64,000 nucleotides of DNA, taken from Salvelinus alpinus (taxonomy: Eukaryota; Chordata; Actinopteri; Salmoniformes; Salmonidae). The position numbers were made by a program, and so were the translations under genes. The stretch's first letter is position 1. Each line of letters starts with the position of its first letter. The notes beneath the pieces are model-generated. The model ran no database searches. It saw nothing but the letters and a program-made list of their open reading frames with translations, and was not told the DNA's origin. This document shows positions 53,487 through 63,607 of this stretch, in pieces. Location: contig NC_092092.1 in NCBI RefSeq assembly GCF_045679555.1, forward strand, positions 11,904,690 to 11,968,689, written 5' to 3'.

Positions 53487-53972
53487 ATGTGATAAATTAC
53501 ATTTTAATGGTGTCAGACCAAGGCTCTGCATCTGTCGTCGTGCTCCTAGACCTTAGTGCCTCTTTCAACACCTTCGCTCAATACATTCTTTTGGAGAGAT
53601 TGAAAACTGTAAATGGTCCCCTTTGTAAAAGTTCTTGCCTGTTTTTGATCTTATCTATCGGAAAGATATAAATTTGTCTTTGTAGATGGTATTTCCTCTG
53701 ACAAATCAATGGTAAGTTTCAGTGTTCCTCAAGGTTCCGTTCTGGGACCACTATTCACTATATATGCTACCTCTTGGTGATGTCATTCAGAAACACAAAG
53801 TCAACTTTCACTGCTATGCAGATGACACACAGCTATACATTTCAAGGAAACTTGGGAAGCCCCAAAATAGCCTACCCTGGTAGCTTGTGTATATATGGAG
53901 TGTTCGACTCTCTTTATTTTGATCATTTTCAGTATAATTAATGATATCAATGAGATCATATTATTTTTGGCC

Positions 53973-54405
53973 TCCCGAGTGGCTCAGCGGTTTAAAGCGC
54001 TTTATCGCAGTGCTTGAGGTGTCACTACAGACCTGGGTTTAATCCCAGGCTGTGTCACAACCGGCCGTGACTGGGAGTCCTATAGGGTGGTGCACAATTG
54101 GCCCAGCGTCGTGAGGGTTTGGCCGGGGGTGCTTTACATGGCTCATTGCATTCTAGCGACTCCTTGCGGGCTGGGTGCCTGCAGGCTGCCTTTTGGTCGT
54201 CAGTTCAACGGTGTTTCCCCCGACACATTGGTGCTGCTGCCTTCCAGGTTAAGCGGGCAGGTGTTAAGGAGTGTGGTTTGGCGTGTCATGTTTCGGAGGA
54301 CGCATGACTCGACCTTTGCTTCTCCCAAGCCCTTTGAGGAGTTGCTGCGATGAGACAAGATTGTATCTCAATTGGATATCACGAAAAAGGGGGGAAAATA
54401 TCCCA
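53973..54405 (+). mobile_element. tRNA-derived SINE, long copy
   Basis: cctcccgagtggctcagcgg, then gacctgggtttaatcccagg (B-box region), cacaaccggccgtgactggg, and an end with ttgtatctcaattggatatc + acgaaaaagggggg. The best-preserved SINE in the window. Confidence 0.88.
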
Positions 54406-54556
54406 AAAGAAGATCAGATTATTTTCCTCAGACATTTTGGAGTCCTTGTACAATAACACAGGTTAATTTTGTTCTGTTGGCTTGTTAATGTAAGATCCAC
54501 GGAGCCCATTCCAACGGTTCTTCGTGGTTAACTGAGGTCGAAATAAAGCATCTCCC

Positions 54557-54969
54557 TGTCACGAATACCACCGAAGGTGGCTCCCCTTCCTGTTCAGGTG
54601 GCGCTCGGTGGTCGTCGTCACCGGTCTACTAGCTGCCACCGATCCCTTTTTCCTTTTCGTTTGTTTTTGTCTAATTGTTTTCACCTGTTCCTTGTTGGGG
54701 TTTTGGGATGGGTGTTATTTAAGTTCGTTTAGCCCGCTGGTGTTTGTGCGGGCTTGTTGTTATTTTGAAGTATGTGGTGTTTGTGTTCTTTTGGGTTTTC
54801 GCTGTCCGGGTTTTTTTAGTAACTAGGGTTTTGGGTTTGTTGCACCTGTGTTTTGGGCTTCACTCATGATTTTAACTGGTTACTAGCCGAAAGGACATTA
54901 AAGCGTTTTTCCCGTCTACCTTCTGCTCTCTGCGTCTGACTCCACACCCATCACTCTCCAGACGTTACA
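54557..54969 (+). mobile_element. Solo LTR, 413 bp, 5-bp target duplication
   Basis: Starts TGTCACGAATACC, ends CAGACGTTACA, flanked by ctccc on both sides (54552-54556; 54970-54974). LTR of a Gypsy-like element by the 5-bp duplication and TG..CA ends. Confidence 0.9.
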
Positions 54970-54974
54970 CTCCC

Positions 54975-55532
54975 TCCCTTTAAAACTTTATTTCACTACC
55001 CTCACTTTGAACCTTACCATAGCAAACCAGCTTCTTTCTGTTGGCACTGTGCATCGGTGGAGCGGTAGTGGTTTATAATTCCATGCAATAAACGGCAATT
55101 AACATGATCACTTGTGCGGTTGCCCACAAAGATTCGTGTGATGCGTTTCTGAGGCGAGTGATCAGACTGACGGAGAGACTCCGGAGTGGAATAATAACAA
55201 GACTTTCCATGGAGAGAATTGGCCAGGACAGAACAGAACATCCTCTGAACTGAAGCAACACTACAGAAGAGAAAGATGCAGGCCGGGAGGCTGCAGGCCG
55301 GGAGGCTGCAGGCCTGCATCCACAGCCGAGGTGTCATCAAGAGGATGGGAGAATAGGATGGCCACCTAGGTGGGTCTCTCATATGGAAGGAAAAACCCAC
55401 AGACAAGAGCCAGGAAACACACTGTAAAGAAGTACATGGAGACAGAAGAGATCCTTATGTGGTACCCCACAGGACCTGTTTCTGTCTCCATTCACTGGGC
55501 CTGGTATTTGTAACAGAGAATAGTGCATAGTA
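54975..55532. other. Intergenic, nothing recognised
   Basis: Includes a short tandem aggccgggaggctgc (about 55280-55312). No gene; the frame at 55014-55406 has no domain. Confidence 0.5.
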
Positions 55533-56104
55533 ATAGCAACCCACAGTGGAGTAAAATTCTTAAGTAAAAATGTTTGAATGTACTGCTTAAGTAGTTTTTT
55601 GGGGTATCTGTACTTTACTTTACTATTTATATTTTTGACAACTTATACTTTAACTTCACTACATTCCTAAAGAATGTGCTTTTTACTCCATACATTTTGA
55701 ATGCTTAGCAAGGACAGGAAAATGGTCCAATTCACACACTTCTCAAGTGAACATCTCTGGTCATCCCTTCAGCCTCTGATCCGGCGGATTCACTAAACAC
55801 ACATGCTTCGTTTGTAGATTATGTCTTGGAGTGTTGGAGTGTGCCCCTAGCTATCGGTAAATTAAAAAAACTTGAAAATGGTGCCGACTGTTTTGCTTAA
55901 TATAAGGAATTTGAAATGATTTATAGTTTTACTTAAGTATATTTTAGCAAATACATTTACTTTTGATACTTTAAGTAAAACCAAATACTTTAAGACTTTT
56001 ACTCAAGTAGTATTTTCCTGGGTGGCTTTCACTTTGAGTTATTTTCTATTAAGGTATCTTTACTTTTACTCAAGTATGACAATTGGATACTTTTTCCACC
56101 GCTG
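55533..56104. mobile_element. Non-autonomous DNA transposon (tggaaaaagtactc family)
   Basis: Right end ggatactttttccaccgctg; the inner arms acttaagtagttttttgggg / ctcaagtagtattttcctgg and ttactcaagtatg are inverted or repeated. A widespread teleost non-coding repeat (by memory); the left end is degraded. Confidence 0.65.
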
Positions 56105-56566
56105 GTAACCCATGCTCATGTTAACTTACACTCAGGAAAGAGAAGAAGAAGAATGATTGTTTTGTTTTGTTCATTTTTTAGTGGGTAGATCAGCTTTAAT
56201 ATTGCAGATAGATTGTGGCTTCTAACAATATATTTGTATATAATTTCCAATATTTGTATATATATATTTTGTAAATACAGTATATATATTCTTTTAAATA
56301 TATATATTTTAAAATATGTATTCCTTCTTTATTATTTTCCCCTAACCCTACCAGCCCTCCCCTAATTGGAGTAAACTAATGGACAACAACACTTAGGCTT
56401 CTGCTTCCAGCTTATACCTACTATATACATTTTACGGACAGTATATTTTACATTAGTTATCTTCTGTTTGTTTTTAGTTCCAGCCTTCAGCTACCCTCAA
56501 CCCCTCCCATCTATCGCTGAAGACCATCCAGTTTCGATTTCTAGCTGCCATATATTTTTCTATATA
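56105..56566. other. AT-rich intergenic stretch
   Basis: tatata-rich segment (56220-56330), then unrecognised sequence. No gene. Confidence 0.5.
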
Positions 56567-56799
56567 CAGTGGGATGAAAAAGTATGTGAACCCTTTAGAA
56601 TTACCTGGAGTTCTGCATAAATTGTTCATAAAATGTTATCTGATCACAACAATAGACAATAGACAACAATAGACAAACACAGTCTGCTTAAACTAATAAC
56701 ACACAAACAATTTTTCATGTCTTTTTTAACACACTGTGTAAACATTCACAGTGTAGGTTGGAAAAAGTACAGGTTGACCCTCCTTTGGCAGCAATAACC

Positions 56800-57733
56800 T
56801 CAACCAAACGTTTTCTGTAGTTGCGTATCAGACCTGCACAACAGCCTGGAGGAATCTGGACCATTCCTCTTTACAAAACTGTTTCAGTTCCACAATATTC
56901 TTGGGATGTCTGGTGTGAACCAATCTCTTGAGGGCATGCCACAGCATCTCAATGGGGTTGAGGTCAGGACTCTAACTGGGCCACTCTAGAAGGTGTATTT
57001 TCTTCTGTTCAAGCCATTCTGTTGTTGATTTACTTTTGTATTCTGGGTTGTTGTCCTGTTGATCACCTAACTTCTGTTGAGCTTCAATTGGCAGACAGAT
57101 AGCCTTGCATTCTCCTGCAAAATGTCTTGATAAACTTGGGAATTCATTTTTCCATAGAGGCAGCAAAGCAGCCCCAAACCATGATGCTCCATCCACCATA
57201 GTTTATAGTTGGGATGAGGTTTTGATGTTGGTGTGCTGTGCCTTTCTTTCTCCACACATAGTGTTGGGTGTTCCTTCTAAAAAACACAATTTCAGTTTCA
57301 TCTGTCCACAGAATATTTTGCCAGTAGCACTGTGGAACATCCAGGTGCTCTTTTGCAACCTTCAGACGTTTTTGGACAGCAGTGGCTTGTTCCACAGTGT
57401 CCTCCCATGAACACCATTGTTGTTTAGTGTTTTACGTATTGTAGACTCGTCAACAGAGATGTTAGCATCTTCCAGAGATTTCTGTAAGTCTTTAGCTGAC
57501 ACTTAGGATTCTTCTTAACCTCATTGAGCATTCTGCGCTGTGCTCTTGCAGTCATCTTTGCAGGACGGCCACTCCTAGGGAGAGTAGCAACATTGCTGAA
57601 ATTTCTCAATTTATAGACAATTTGTCTTACTGTGGACTCACTTTTACAGATAATTTTGTAACCTTTCCAGCTTTATGCAAGGCAACAATTCTTAATCTTA
57701 GGTCTTCTGAGATCTCTTTTGTTCGAGGCATGG
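56800..57733 (-). pseudogene. Tc1-D transposase pseudogene
   Basis: Pieces: [16 protein letters not shown] (57424-57609), WTDETEIVFF with the first Asp (57144-57395), DNNPEYKSK with the second Asp and NPIEML with the Glu (about 56940-57080). Frames differ and stops intervene; start near 57733. Confidence 0.88.
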
Positions 57734-57915
57734 TTCACATCAGGCAATGCTTCTTGTGAATAGCAAATTCAAATTTTGTGTGTGTTTTTTATGGGACAGG
57801 GCAGCTCTAACCAAAATCTCCAATCTTTTCCAACCTACACTGTGAATGTTTAAATGATGTATTCAATATAGACAAGAAAAATACAATAACCTGTGTGTTA
57901 TTTGTTTAAGCACAC

Positions 57916-58405
57916 TGTCACGTTCCTGACCTGTTTTCTGTTGTTTTTGTATGTGTATGATGGTCAGGGCGTGAGTTTTGGGTGGGCAGTCTATGTTTTC
58001 TGTTTCTATGTTGGTTTTGGGTTGCCTGGTATGGCTCTTAATTAGAGGCAGGTGTTTTGCGTTTTCCTCTAATTGAGAGTCATATTTAGGTAGGGTGTTC
58101 TCACTGTTTGTTTGTGGGTGATTGTCTCCTGTTTCGTCCATGTCTGTACCATACGGGACTGTTTGGCTGTTCGTTCGTTTTGATGTAGTCTGTTCCTGTC
58201 CGTGAGTTCTACGTTTAGTTATGTAAGTTCATGTTCAGGTTTCGTCTACGTCGTTTTCTTGTTTTGTAATTTTGTAAGTGTTTTGTTTTCGTGTTGCCGT
58301 CGTATTCAAATAAAGAGATGGCTTATTTCCCTACTGCTGCGTATTGGTCCACTGATCCTTCTCTCCTCTCCTCATCTGAGGAGGAGGAGGACAACAGCCC
58401 TTACA
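57916..58405 (+). repeat. 5' LTR of the nested element
   Basis: tgtcacgttcctgacctgtt .. acaacagcccttaca. AATAAA at 58309-58314 and the ATG of the long ORF at 58318, both inside the LTR. Confidence 0.95.
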
Positions 58406-59754
58406 GAATCACCCACCAAACTAGGACCAAGCGGCAAGGGAAAGCTCAACAGAGCAACCAGGACTCCTGGACTTGGGAGGAGATCCTGGACGGTAAAGGA
58501 CCCTGGGCTCAGCCAGGGGAATATCGCCGTCCCAAGGCAGAGTTGGAAGCAGCGAAGGCAGAGAGGCGCTGGTATGAGGAGGCAGCGCGGCGACGCGGTT
58601 GGGAGCCCGTGAGTCAGACCCAAAAATTTCTTGGGGGGGGGCACACGAGGAGTGTGGCAAAGCCGGGTAGGATACCTGAGCCAACTCCCCGTGCTTACCG
58701 TGGAGGTAGAAGGCGTCGTACTGGTAAGACACCGTGTTATGCGGTAAAGCGCACGGTGTCCCCAGTACGCGTGCTTAGCCCAGTGCGGGCTATTCCACCT
58801 TGCCGCACTGGGAGGGCTAAGTTGGGCATCGAGCTGGATGTCATGAAGCCGGCCCAACGCATCTGGCCACCAGTGCGTCTCCTCGGGCCGGCATACATGG
58901 CACCAGCCTTACGAATGGTGTCCCCGGTTTGCCAGTATAGCCCAGTGCGGGCTATTCCACCTCGCCGCACTGGCAGGGCTACGGGCACCATTCAACCTGG
59001 TAAGGTTGGGCAGGCTCGGTGCTCAAGAGCACGTGTCCTCCTTCACGGCCCGGTATACCCGGTGCCACCTCCATGTACCAGTCCTCCGGTGGCAGCCCCC
59101 CGTACCAGGCTGTCTCTCCGGGTTCTCTCTCCAGCTGTTTCCTCCTCTCCAGCGCAGCCAGTGCCTATACCACGCACCAGGCTGTCTCTCCGTCTCCTCC
59201 CTACAGAGCCGTCCAGCCAGGACCTGCCAGAGCCGTCCAGCCAGGACCTGCCAGAGCCGTCCAGCCAGGACCTGCCAGAGCCGTCCAGCCAGGACCTGCC
59301 AGAGCCGTCCAGCCAGGACCTGCCAGAGCCGTCCAGCCAGGACCTGCCAGAGTCCGTCCAGCCAGGACCTGCCAGAGTCCGTCCAGCCGGGACCTGCCAG
59401 AGTCCCTCAGCCGGGACCTGCCAGAGTCCCTCAGCCGGGACCTGCCAGAGTCCCTCAGCCGGGACCTGCCAGAGTCCCTCAGCCGGGACCTGCCAGAGTC
59501 CCTCAGCCGGGACCTGCCAGAGTCCCTCAGCCGGGACCTGCCAGAGTCCCTCAGCCGGGACCTGCCAGAGTCCCTCAGCCGGGATCTGCCAGAGTATCTC
59601 AGCCGGGACCTGCCGGCCCTTGTCCCGGTGCTGCCCCTTATCCCGGTGCTGCCCCTTATCCCGGTGCTGCCCTTTATCCCGGTGCTGGTCTTTATCCCGG
59701 TGCTGGTCTTTATCCCGGTGCTGGTCTTTATCCCGGTGCTGGTCTTTATCCTGA
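58318..59754 (+). CDS. Long repeat-rich ORF of the LTR element (function unknown)
   Basis: The ATG lies 3 nt after the LTR's AATAAA. The first 28 or so residues are LTR-encoded ([14 protein letters not shown], then an acidic LSSSEEEED). Next comes a basic/charged helix-like part ([23 protein letters not shown]), then Pro/Arg-rich sequence with two SPVRAIPP(C/R)RTGRA blocks, then 8-residue repeats (PSSQDLPE). Two 25-nt units shift the phase, so the remainder is low-complexity repeat. I recognise no Gag, zinc knuckle or enzyme motif. It could be a degenerate gag or an unrelated element-specific protein; the repeat-encoded end may not be biologically meaningful. An alternative upstream ATG at 58291 adds 9 residues. 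Confidence 0.5.
   Translation: MAYFPTAAYWSTDPSLLSSSEEEEDNSPYRITHQTRTKRQGKAQQSNQDSWTWEEILDGKGPWAQPGEYRRPKAELEAAKAERRWYEEAARRRGWEPVSQTQKFLGGGHTRSVAKPGRIPEPTPRAYRGGRRRRTGKTPCYAVKRTVSPVRVLSPVRAIPPCRTGRAKLGIELDVMKPAQRIWPPVRLLGPAYMAPALRMVSPVCQYSPVRAIPPRRTGRATGTIQPGKVGQARCSRARVLLHGPVYPVPPPCTSPPVAAPRTRLSLRVLSPAVSSSPAQPVPIPRTRLSLRLLPTEPSSQDLPEPSSQDLPEPSSQDLPEPSSQDLPEPSSQDLPEPSSQDLPESVQPGPARVRPAGTCQSPSAGTCQSPSAGTCQSPSAGTCQSPSAGTCQSPSAGTCQSPSAGTCQSPSAGTCQSPSAGICQSISAGTCRPLSRCCPLSRCCPLSRCCPLSRCWSLSRCWSLSRCWSLSRCWSLS
59207..59612. repeat. 24-bp tandem repeat, about 17 units
   Basis: agccgtccagccaggacctg + ccag units (six), two 25-bp units with an extra base, then about nine units agtccctcagccgggacctg + ccag. 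The two 25-mers shift the reading frame by 2 nt overall. Confidence 0.93.
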
Positions 59755-60195
59755 TGCTGGTCTTTATCCTGGTGCTGGTCTTTATCCTGGTGCTGCCCCT
59801 TGTCCCGGTGCTGCCCCTTGTCCCGGTGCTGCCCCTTGTCCCGGTGCTGCCCCTTGTCCCGGTGCTGCCCCTTGTCCCGGTGCTGCCCCTTGTCCCGGTG
59901 CTGCCCCTTGTCCCGGTGCTGCCCCTTGTCCCGGTGCTGCCCCTTGTCCCGGTGCTGCCCCTTGTCCCGGTGCTGCCCCTTGTCCCGGTGCTGCCCCTTG
60001 TCCCGGTGCTGCCCCTTGTCCCGGTGCTGCCCCTTGTCCCGGTGCTGCCCCTTGTCCCGGTGCTGCCCCTTGTCCCGGTGCTGCCCCTTGTCCCGGTGCT
60101 GCCCCTTGTCCCGGTGCTGCCCCTTGTCCCGGTGCTGCCCCTTGTCCCGGTGCTGCCCCTTCTCCCGGTGCTGCCCCTTCTCCCGGTGCTGGCCG
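59613..60195. repeat. 18-bp tandem repeat, about 32 units
   Basis: ccccttgtcccggtgctg repeated with few variants (tttatcc, cttctcc). It contains no stop in any forward frame or in one reverse frame, so long spurious ORFs exist on both strands. Confidence 0.97.
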
Positions 60196-60379
60196 TTCAT
60201 TTAGGGGGTTTTAGTTGGAGGGTGGTCATTGGGAGGGGTATACAGAAGCGGGGAGTGACTATGGTGGTGTGGGGACAGCGTCCGGAGCCTGAGCCACCAC
60301 CGTGGTCAACTGCCCACCCAAACCCTCCCCTGGACTTTGTGCTGGTGCGCCCGGCGTTCGCACCTTGAGGGGGGGGTTC

Positions 60380-60866
60380 TGTCACGTTCCTGACCTGTTT
60401 TCTGTTGTTTTTGTATGTGTATGATGGTCAGGGCGTGAGTTTTGGGTGGGCAGTCTATGTTTTCTGTTTCTATGTTGGTTTTGGGTTGCCTGGTATGGCT
60501 CTTAATTAGAGGCAGGTGTTTTGCGTTTTCCTCTAATTGAGAGTCATATTTAGGTAGGGTGTTCTCACTGTTTGTTTGTGGGTGATTGTCTCCTGTTTCG
60601 TCCATGTCTGTACCATACGGGACTGTTTGGCTGTTCGTTCGTTTTGATGTAGTCTGTTCCTGTCCGTGAGTTCTACGTTTAGTTATGTAAGTTCATGTTC
60701 AGGTTTCGTCTACGTCGTTTTCTTGTTTTGTAATTTTGTAAGTGTTTTGTTTTCGTGTTGCCGTCGTATTCAAATAAAGAGATGGCTTATTTCCCTACTG
60801 CTGCGTATTGGTCCACTGATCCTTCTCTCCTCTCCTCATCTGAGGAGGAGGACAACAGCCCTTACA
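60380..60866 (+). repeat. 3' LTR of the nested element
   Basis: Same sequence as the 5' LTR apart from 3 bp lost near its end. Its copy of the ATG (60782) opens a short frame that runs into Tc1-D. Confidence 0.95.
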
Positions 60867-60983
60867 CACACTGTGTTTGTCTATTGTTGTGACTTAGATG
60901 AAGATCAGATAAAATTTTATATAAAATGTATGCAGAAATCCAGATAATTCCAAAGGGTTCATATACTTTTTCTTGCTACTGTA

Positions 60984-62397
60984 TTTTGATTGTATTTTGC
61001 ATATGAGTGAAAGACAGATTTCCCAACAGAAGCACATCAAACACAATTGTTGATGAATTCTCAAACGTGAAAACAGACCTGTTGATGTTGTGAAAGTTAT
61101 GATTAGTTTCCGTGTTTGTCTACAATCATAACCATATGTTTCCACTTAAGGTATACAAGCAAACATCTTGTGAAACATACAGGCAGTGAAAAATCTTTCA
61201 TTACAGAATGAAAATAAAATGCATGGAACTCATTAATTAAAAAAGTCTCAATCTACCAGATATAGAATACTGCACGCAGCGATAGCTGTCCAGGCCTGAA
61301 GATAAATAAAATAGGCACACAATGTGTACTGTTCTTTATGGTTCACATTTATGCTCCAGATTTTCCCACTACAATAGGTCATTTTGTTGGTTACATCATA
61401 ACGAAACAGCATTATGCCTTCTGGATAACACCTAAACCCTCTAGAAACAAGGCATACATTGTCATAATAATCAAATAACATAATCATTTCACAGTTAATG
61501 TCAGCTCATGGCAACTGATGTTTCACTGTCTGACACGAACTGTTATTAAAGACAGTTGGCTTTAACAGCATGCTGCTAGCCATAATAGTAACCATGGGCT
61601 AGTAATAGCTGCAAGCCAAAAGAGTAACTGTTGGCTAACAGTAACTGCTAGCAATAACGGCAACTTTTGGGTTACAGCATATTGGCCATATAGTGGGCCC
61701 TAAGCAATGGTGTAACTGATGCCAGAGGCTGTCGTCAACTGAGGTGGAATAAATGTTAATGTTTTAGGTAATTATTATGCAAGTATCATGTAAGCCTTTT
61801 CAGGGAGGTTTTGAGTGTTTCGGATTTAGGTAGGTAGCATGCCTCGACAGAATTGTGATAAACACTTTGCTGAACAATTTGTTTAATTATGAATTGTACG
61901 CTTGATTTTATATTCTACACAGCTCAATATATGGTAATAAAAAATAAACAGTGGAGCAAATGTTGTAGTAAAACAAGTTATCAATCTTTTTTGGACTTTT
62001 ATTATAAAGAACAGTGATATTTGAAGACAACTAGGATCAGTTTAAATAAAATTTGTCAAATAAACTTTCATAATTTTTAACAAAAATAATACTGTAGCTA
62101 TTGGTGTCTTTTTCAAATGAACCATGAAAATGGAGTGTTGTTTTAAGGCCAACAGTACAAGTTTCTACAACAGATTTGTTTAGAGAAAGTCAAATGGGTA
62201 TCTCAGTCATTCAGGGTGGAGATTGGATGCATATTTACATTGAAGCATTTATTTAGAATTTGATTTGAATACATTTATCAATAAAAAATCTCTTCTCTCT
62301 CCCAATCCACATCTCCCTAATCCACCTCTCCCCCTCTCCTCCTCTCTCCCTTTCATAATACATCCATGCAGCTTGGTCAAATGTTTCCTCTTTGTCT
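60984..62397. other. Downstream flank / 3'UTR region of the right-hand collagen exons
   Basis: Directly after the stop at 62398 on the minus strand the sequence is non-coding. A minus-strand AATAAA at 62253-62248 could end the mRNA. Further left, 61560-61690 has short taactg..gctaac repeats. No other gene. Confidence 0.55.
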
Positions 62398-62606
62398 CTA
62401 TGGGTGTCTTCTCAACCTCTGGGGTGCATTCTGAGGTGATCCGTTGGTTGTGCCGTTGTTTAGCAGAGCGCACCCAGTGGTCTGACACACGCCTGGGACT
62501 CCTCGTAGTCCTGGGTGACCTCTCAGTCCAGGCCGGCCTACATGGCCTCTCTCGCCCTCTCGTCCTGGTGTGCCATTGAAGGCTCTGCCAGGTCTTCCAC
62601 GTTGGC
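62398..62606 (-). CDS. Last coding exon of the same col21a1-type gene, with stop
   Basis: 209 nt, acceptor tttatccaccag. It reads GQRGRPG, the imperfection G-R-A-F-N-G, nine triplets to GVPG, then VCQTTGC (CX4C) and a 21-residue tail rich in Asn, Arg and Pro ending at TAG (62398-62400). From G-H-G there are 6 triplets, a 4-residue imperfection, 9 triplets and CX4C. That is the arrangement I recall for human COL21A1; COL9A1, also from memory, has 5 and 10. An AATAAA (minus strand) lies at 62253-62248. The tail after CX4C does not resemble the human one I remember. Confidence 0.87.
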
Positions 62607-62897
62607 CTGGTGGATAAAGAAGTGGAAATTCATTTTCAGTGGGTAAAGAATGACTGTGCCTACGAACTACTACACGGCTTTGAGAGTTTGCAGTAGACTT
62701 TATATTGACTTCCCATCTACTTTTCATTGTAAATAAATGAAATGTTGCAACATCTGCTTACCAAGAAACCGGCATCTGTTGTTATATAATGATTACAATA
62801 GAACTGGGCCCATCAAAGCTGTTGTTGGATTTCCTTTGCTATGCTGTAAACCATTATTCAGACAATAAAAAGGATGCAGAATGAAATGTTGCGTTAC

Positions 62898-62975
62898 CCT
62901 TTGGTCCCTGGTCTCCGATGTAGCCAGGTAGGCCATGGCCCTCTGCTCCCTTATCTCCTTGATCTCCTTGATCCC
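62898..62975 (-). CDS. Penultimate exon of a col21a1-type FACIT collagen, displaced or from a tandem copy
   Basis: 78 nt, acceptor ggttcctag, donor gtaacg. It enters in phase 1 (G|GG) and reads DQGDQGDKGAEGHGLPGY..GPK. The single-residue break (G-H-G) corresponds to G-F-G in collagen XXI. The entry phase fits the phase-1 exit at 325. It lies about 23.7 kb upstream of the col21a1 start, on the same strand. Confidence 0.88.
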
Positions 62976-63352
62976 CTAGGAACCAGACACAATGTTTTCA
63001 CAGCATGAAGGACAACAGGAAAACACATGATATGTACCACCCCTGACAGTGCATGCCCCTGGGACTAAGCTGGTACACAGGAACAAGCAGTTCATGTTGA
63101 TTAACGACCATGTGTGTTACTGAGATCATCACCGGAGAGATGTATAAAAACGCCTTGTAAATATTCTTTGATTTCATTAGTTTGGCTTGGGGAATGTACC
63201 ATAAGTGTGACGTCATGCTAGGCCCTAAAGCAATACATTATAATTCCCCACGAGAACATACACAATGACATACTTAGTTAAGTTCAGAGCCATATACATA
63301 GACAGAGTTGGGTCAGGTTTTAGAACAGCTGCCATGTTAGCACCTTTATTCT
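62976..63352. other. Intron upstream of the right-hand collagen exons
   Basis: No collagen exon before the window ends. The short frame at 62998-63216 has no domain. Confidence 0.5.
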
Positions 63353-63607
63353 TGAAATGTTGGTGATGTAACAATACAATAATGCCTCTGATAGTTCCCT
63401 ATGAAATGTTGGTGATGTAACAATACAATAATGCCTCTGATAGTTCCCTATGAAATGTTGGTGATGTAACAATACAATAATGCCTCTGATAGTTCCCTAT
63501 GAAATGTTGGTGATGTAACAATACAATAATGCCTCTGATAGTTCCCTATGAAATGTTGGTGATGTAACAATACAATAATGCCTCTGATAGTTCCCTATGA
63601 AATGACC
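63353..63607. repeat. 49-bp minisatellite, about 5 copies
   Basis: tgaaatgttggtgatgtaac + aatacaataatgcctctgat + agttcccta repeated almost perfectly. Confidence 0.96.

Larger units (their letters stand above)
49440..53880 (+). mobile_element. CR1/L2/Rex-type LINE with ORF1 esterase-like region, interrupted twice
   Basis: ORF1 pieces at 49524-50174 with GNSITRN and DVLHPSWRGA; endonuclease at about 50180-50670 (STVYRPLGPYTAF..GLVVRPDN); reverse transcriptase start at about 51970 (EDGLHFRSDEFVNFF), middle to 52495 (QSGFRPHHS), and catalytic [10 protein letters not shown] at about 53815. Interrupted by Tc1 (51199-51960) and RSg-1 (about 52497-53486) sequence. Confidence 0.85.
57916..60866 (+). 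mobile_element. LTR retroelement with paired LTRs, apparently non-autonomous and young
   Basis: 5' LTR 57916-58405 (490 bp), 3' LTR 60380-60866 (487 bp); the only length difference is one extra gag in a gag-gag tract. Ends TG..CA; target duplication cacac at 57911-57915 and 60867-60871. A purine tract gaggggggggttc abuts the 3' LTR. I see no protease, reverse transcriptase or integrase motif inside, and no primer-binding site I can name. The near-identical LTRs argue for a recent insertion. Confidence 0.93.
56567..60981 (-). mobile_element. Tc1-like element D carrying an LTR element
   Basis: Left end cagtgggatgaaaaagtatg + tgaaccctttag (TA at 56565-56566); right end ccaaagggttcatatacttt + ttcttgctactg (TA at 60982-60983). 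Split at 57911-60871 by the LTR element, in the region between its terminal repeat and the transposase start. Confidence 0.92.

Noticed and set aside
55014..55406. 130-codon minus-strand frame
   Set aside because: Crosses a short tandem repeat (LPACSLPAC) and has no domain or conserved context.
59043..60200. A 385-codon minus-strand open frame (QHRDKG repeats) and long forward frames over the same region
   Set aside because: The 18-bp repeat has no stop in several frames on both strands, so these frames are artefacts of the repeat. They have no non-repeat domain.
62398..62975. Assignment of the right-hand exons to COL9A1
   Set aside because: The CX4C end and ERG triplet are shared, but the number of triplets around the last imperfection (6 and 9, not 5 and 10) and the phase fit COL21A1 better. 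Both comparisons are from memory.
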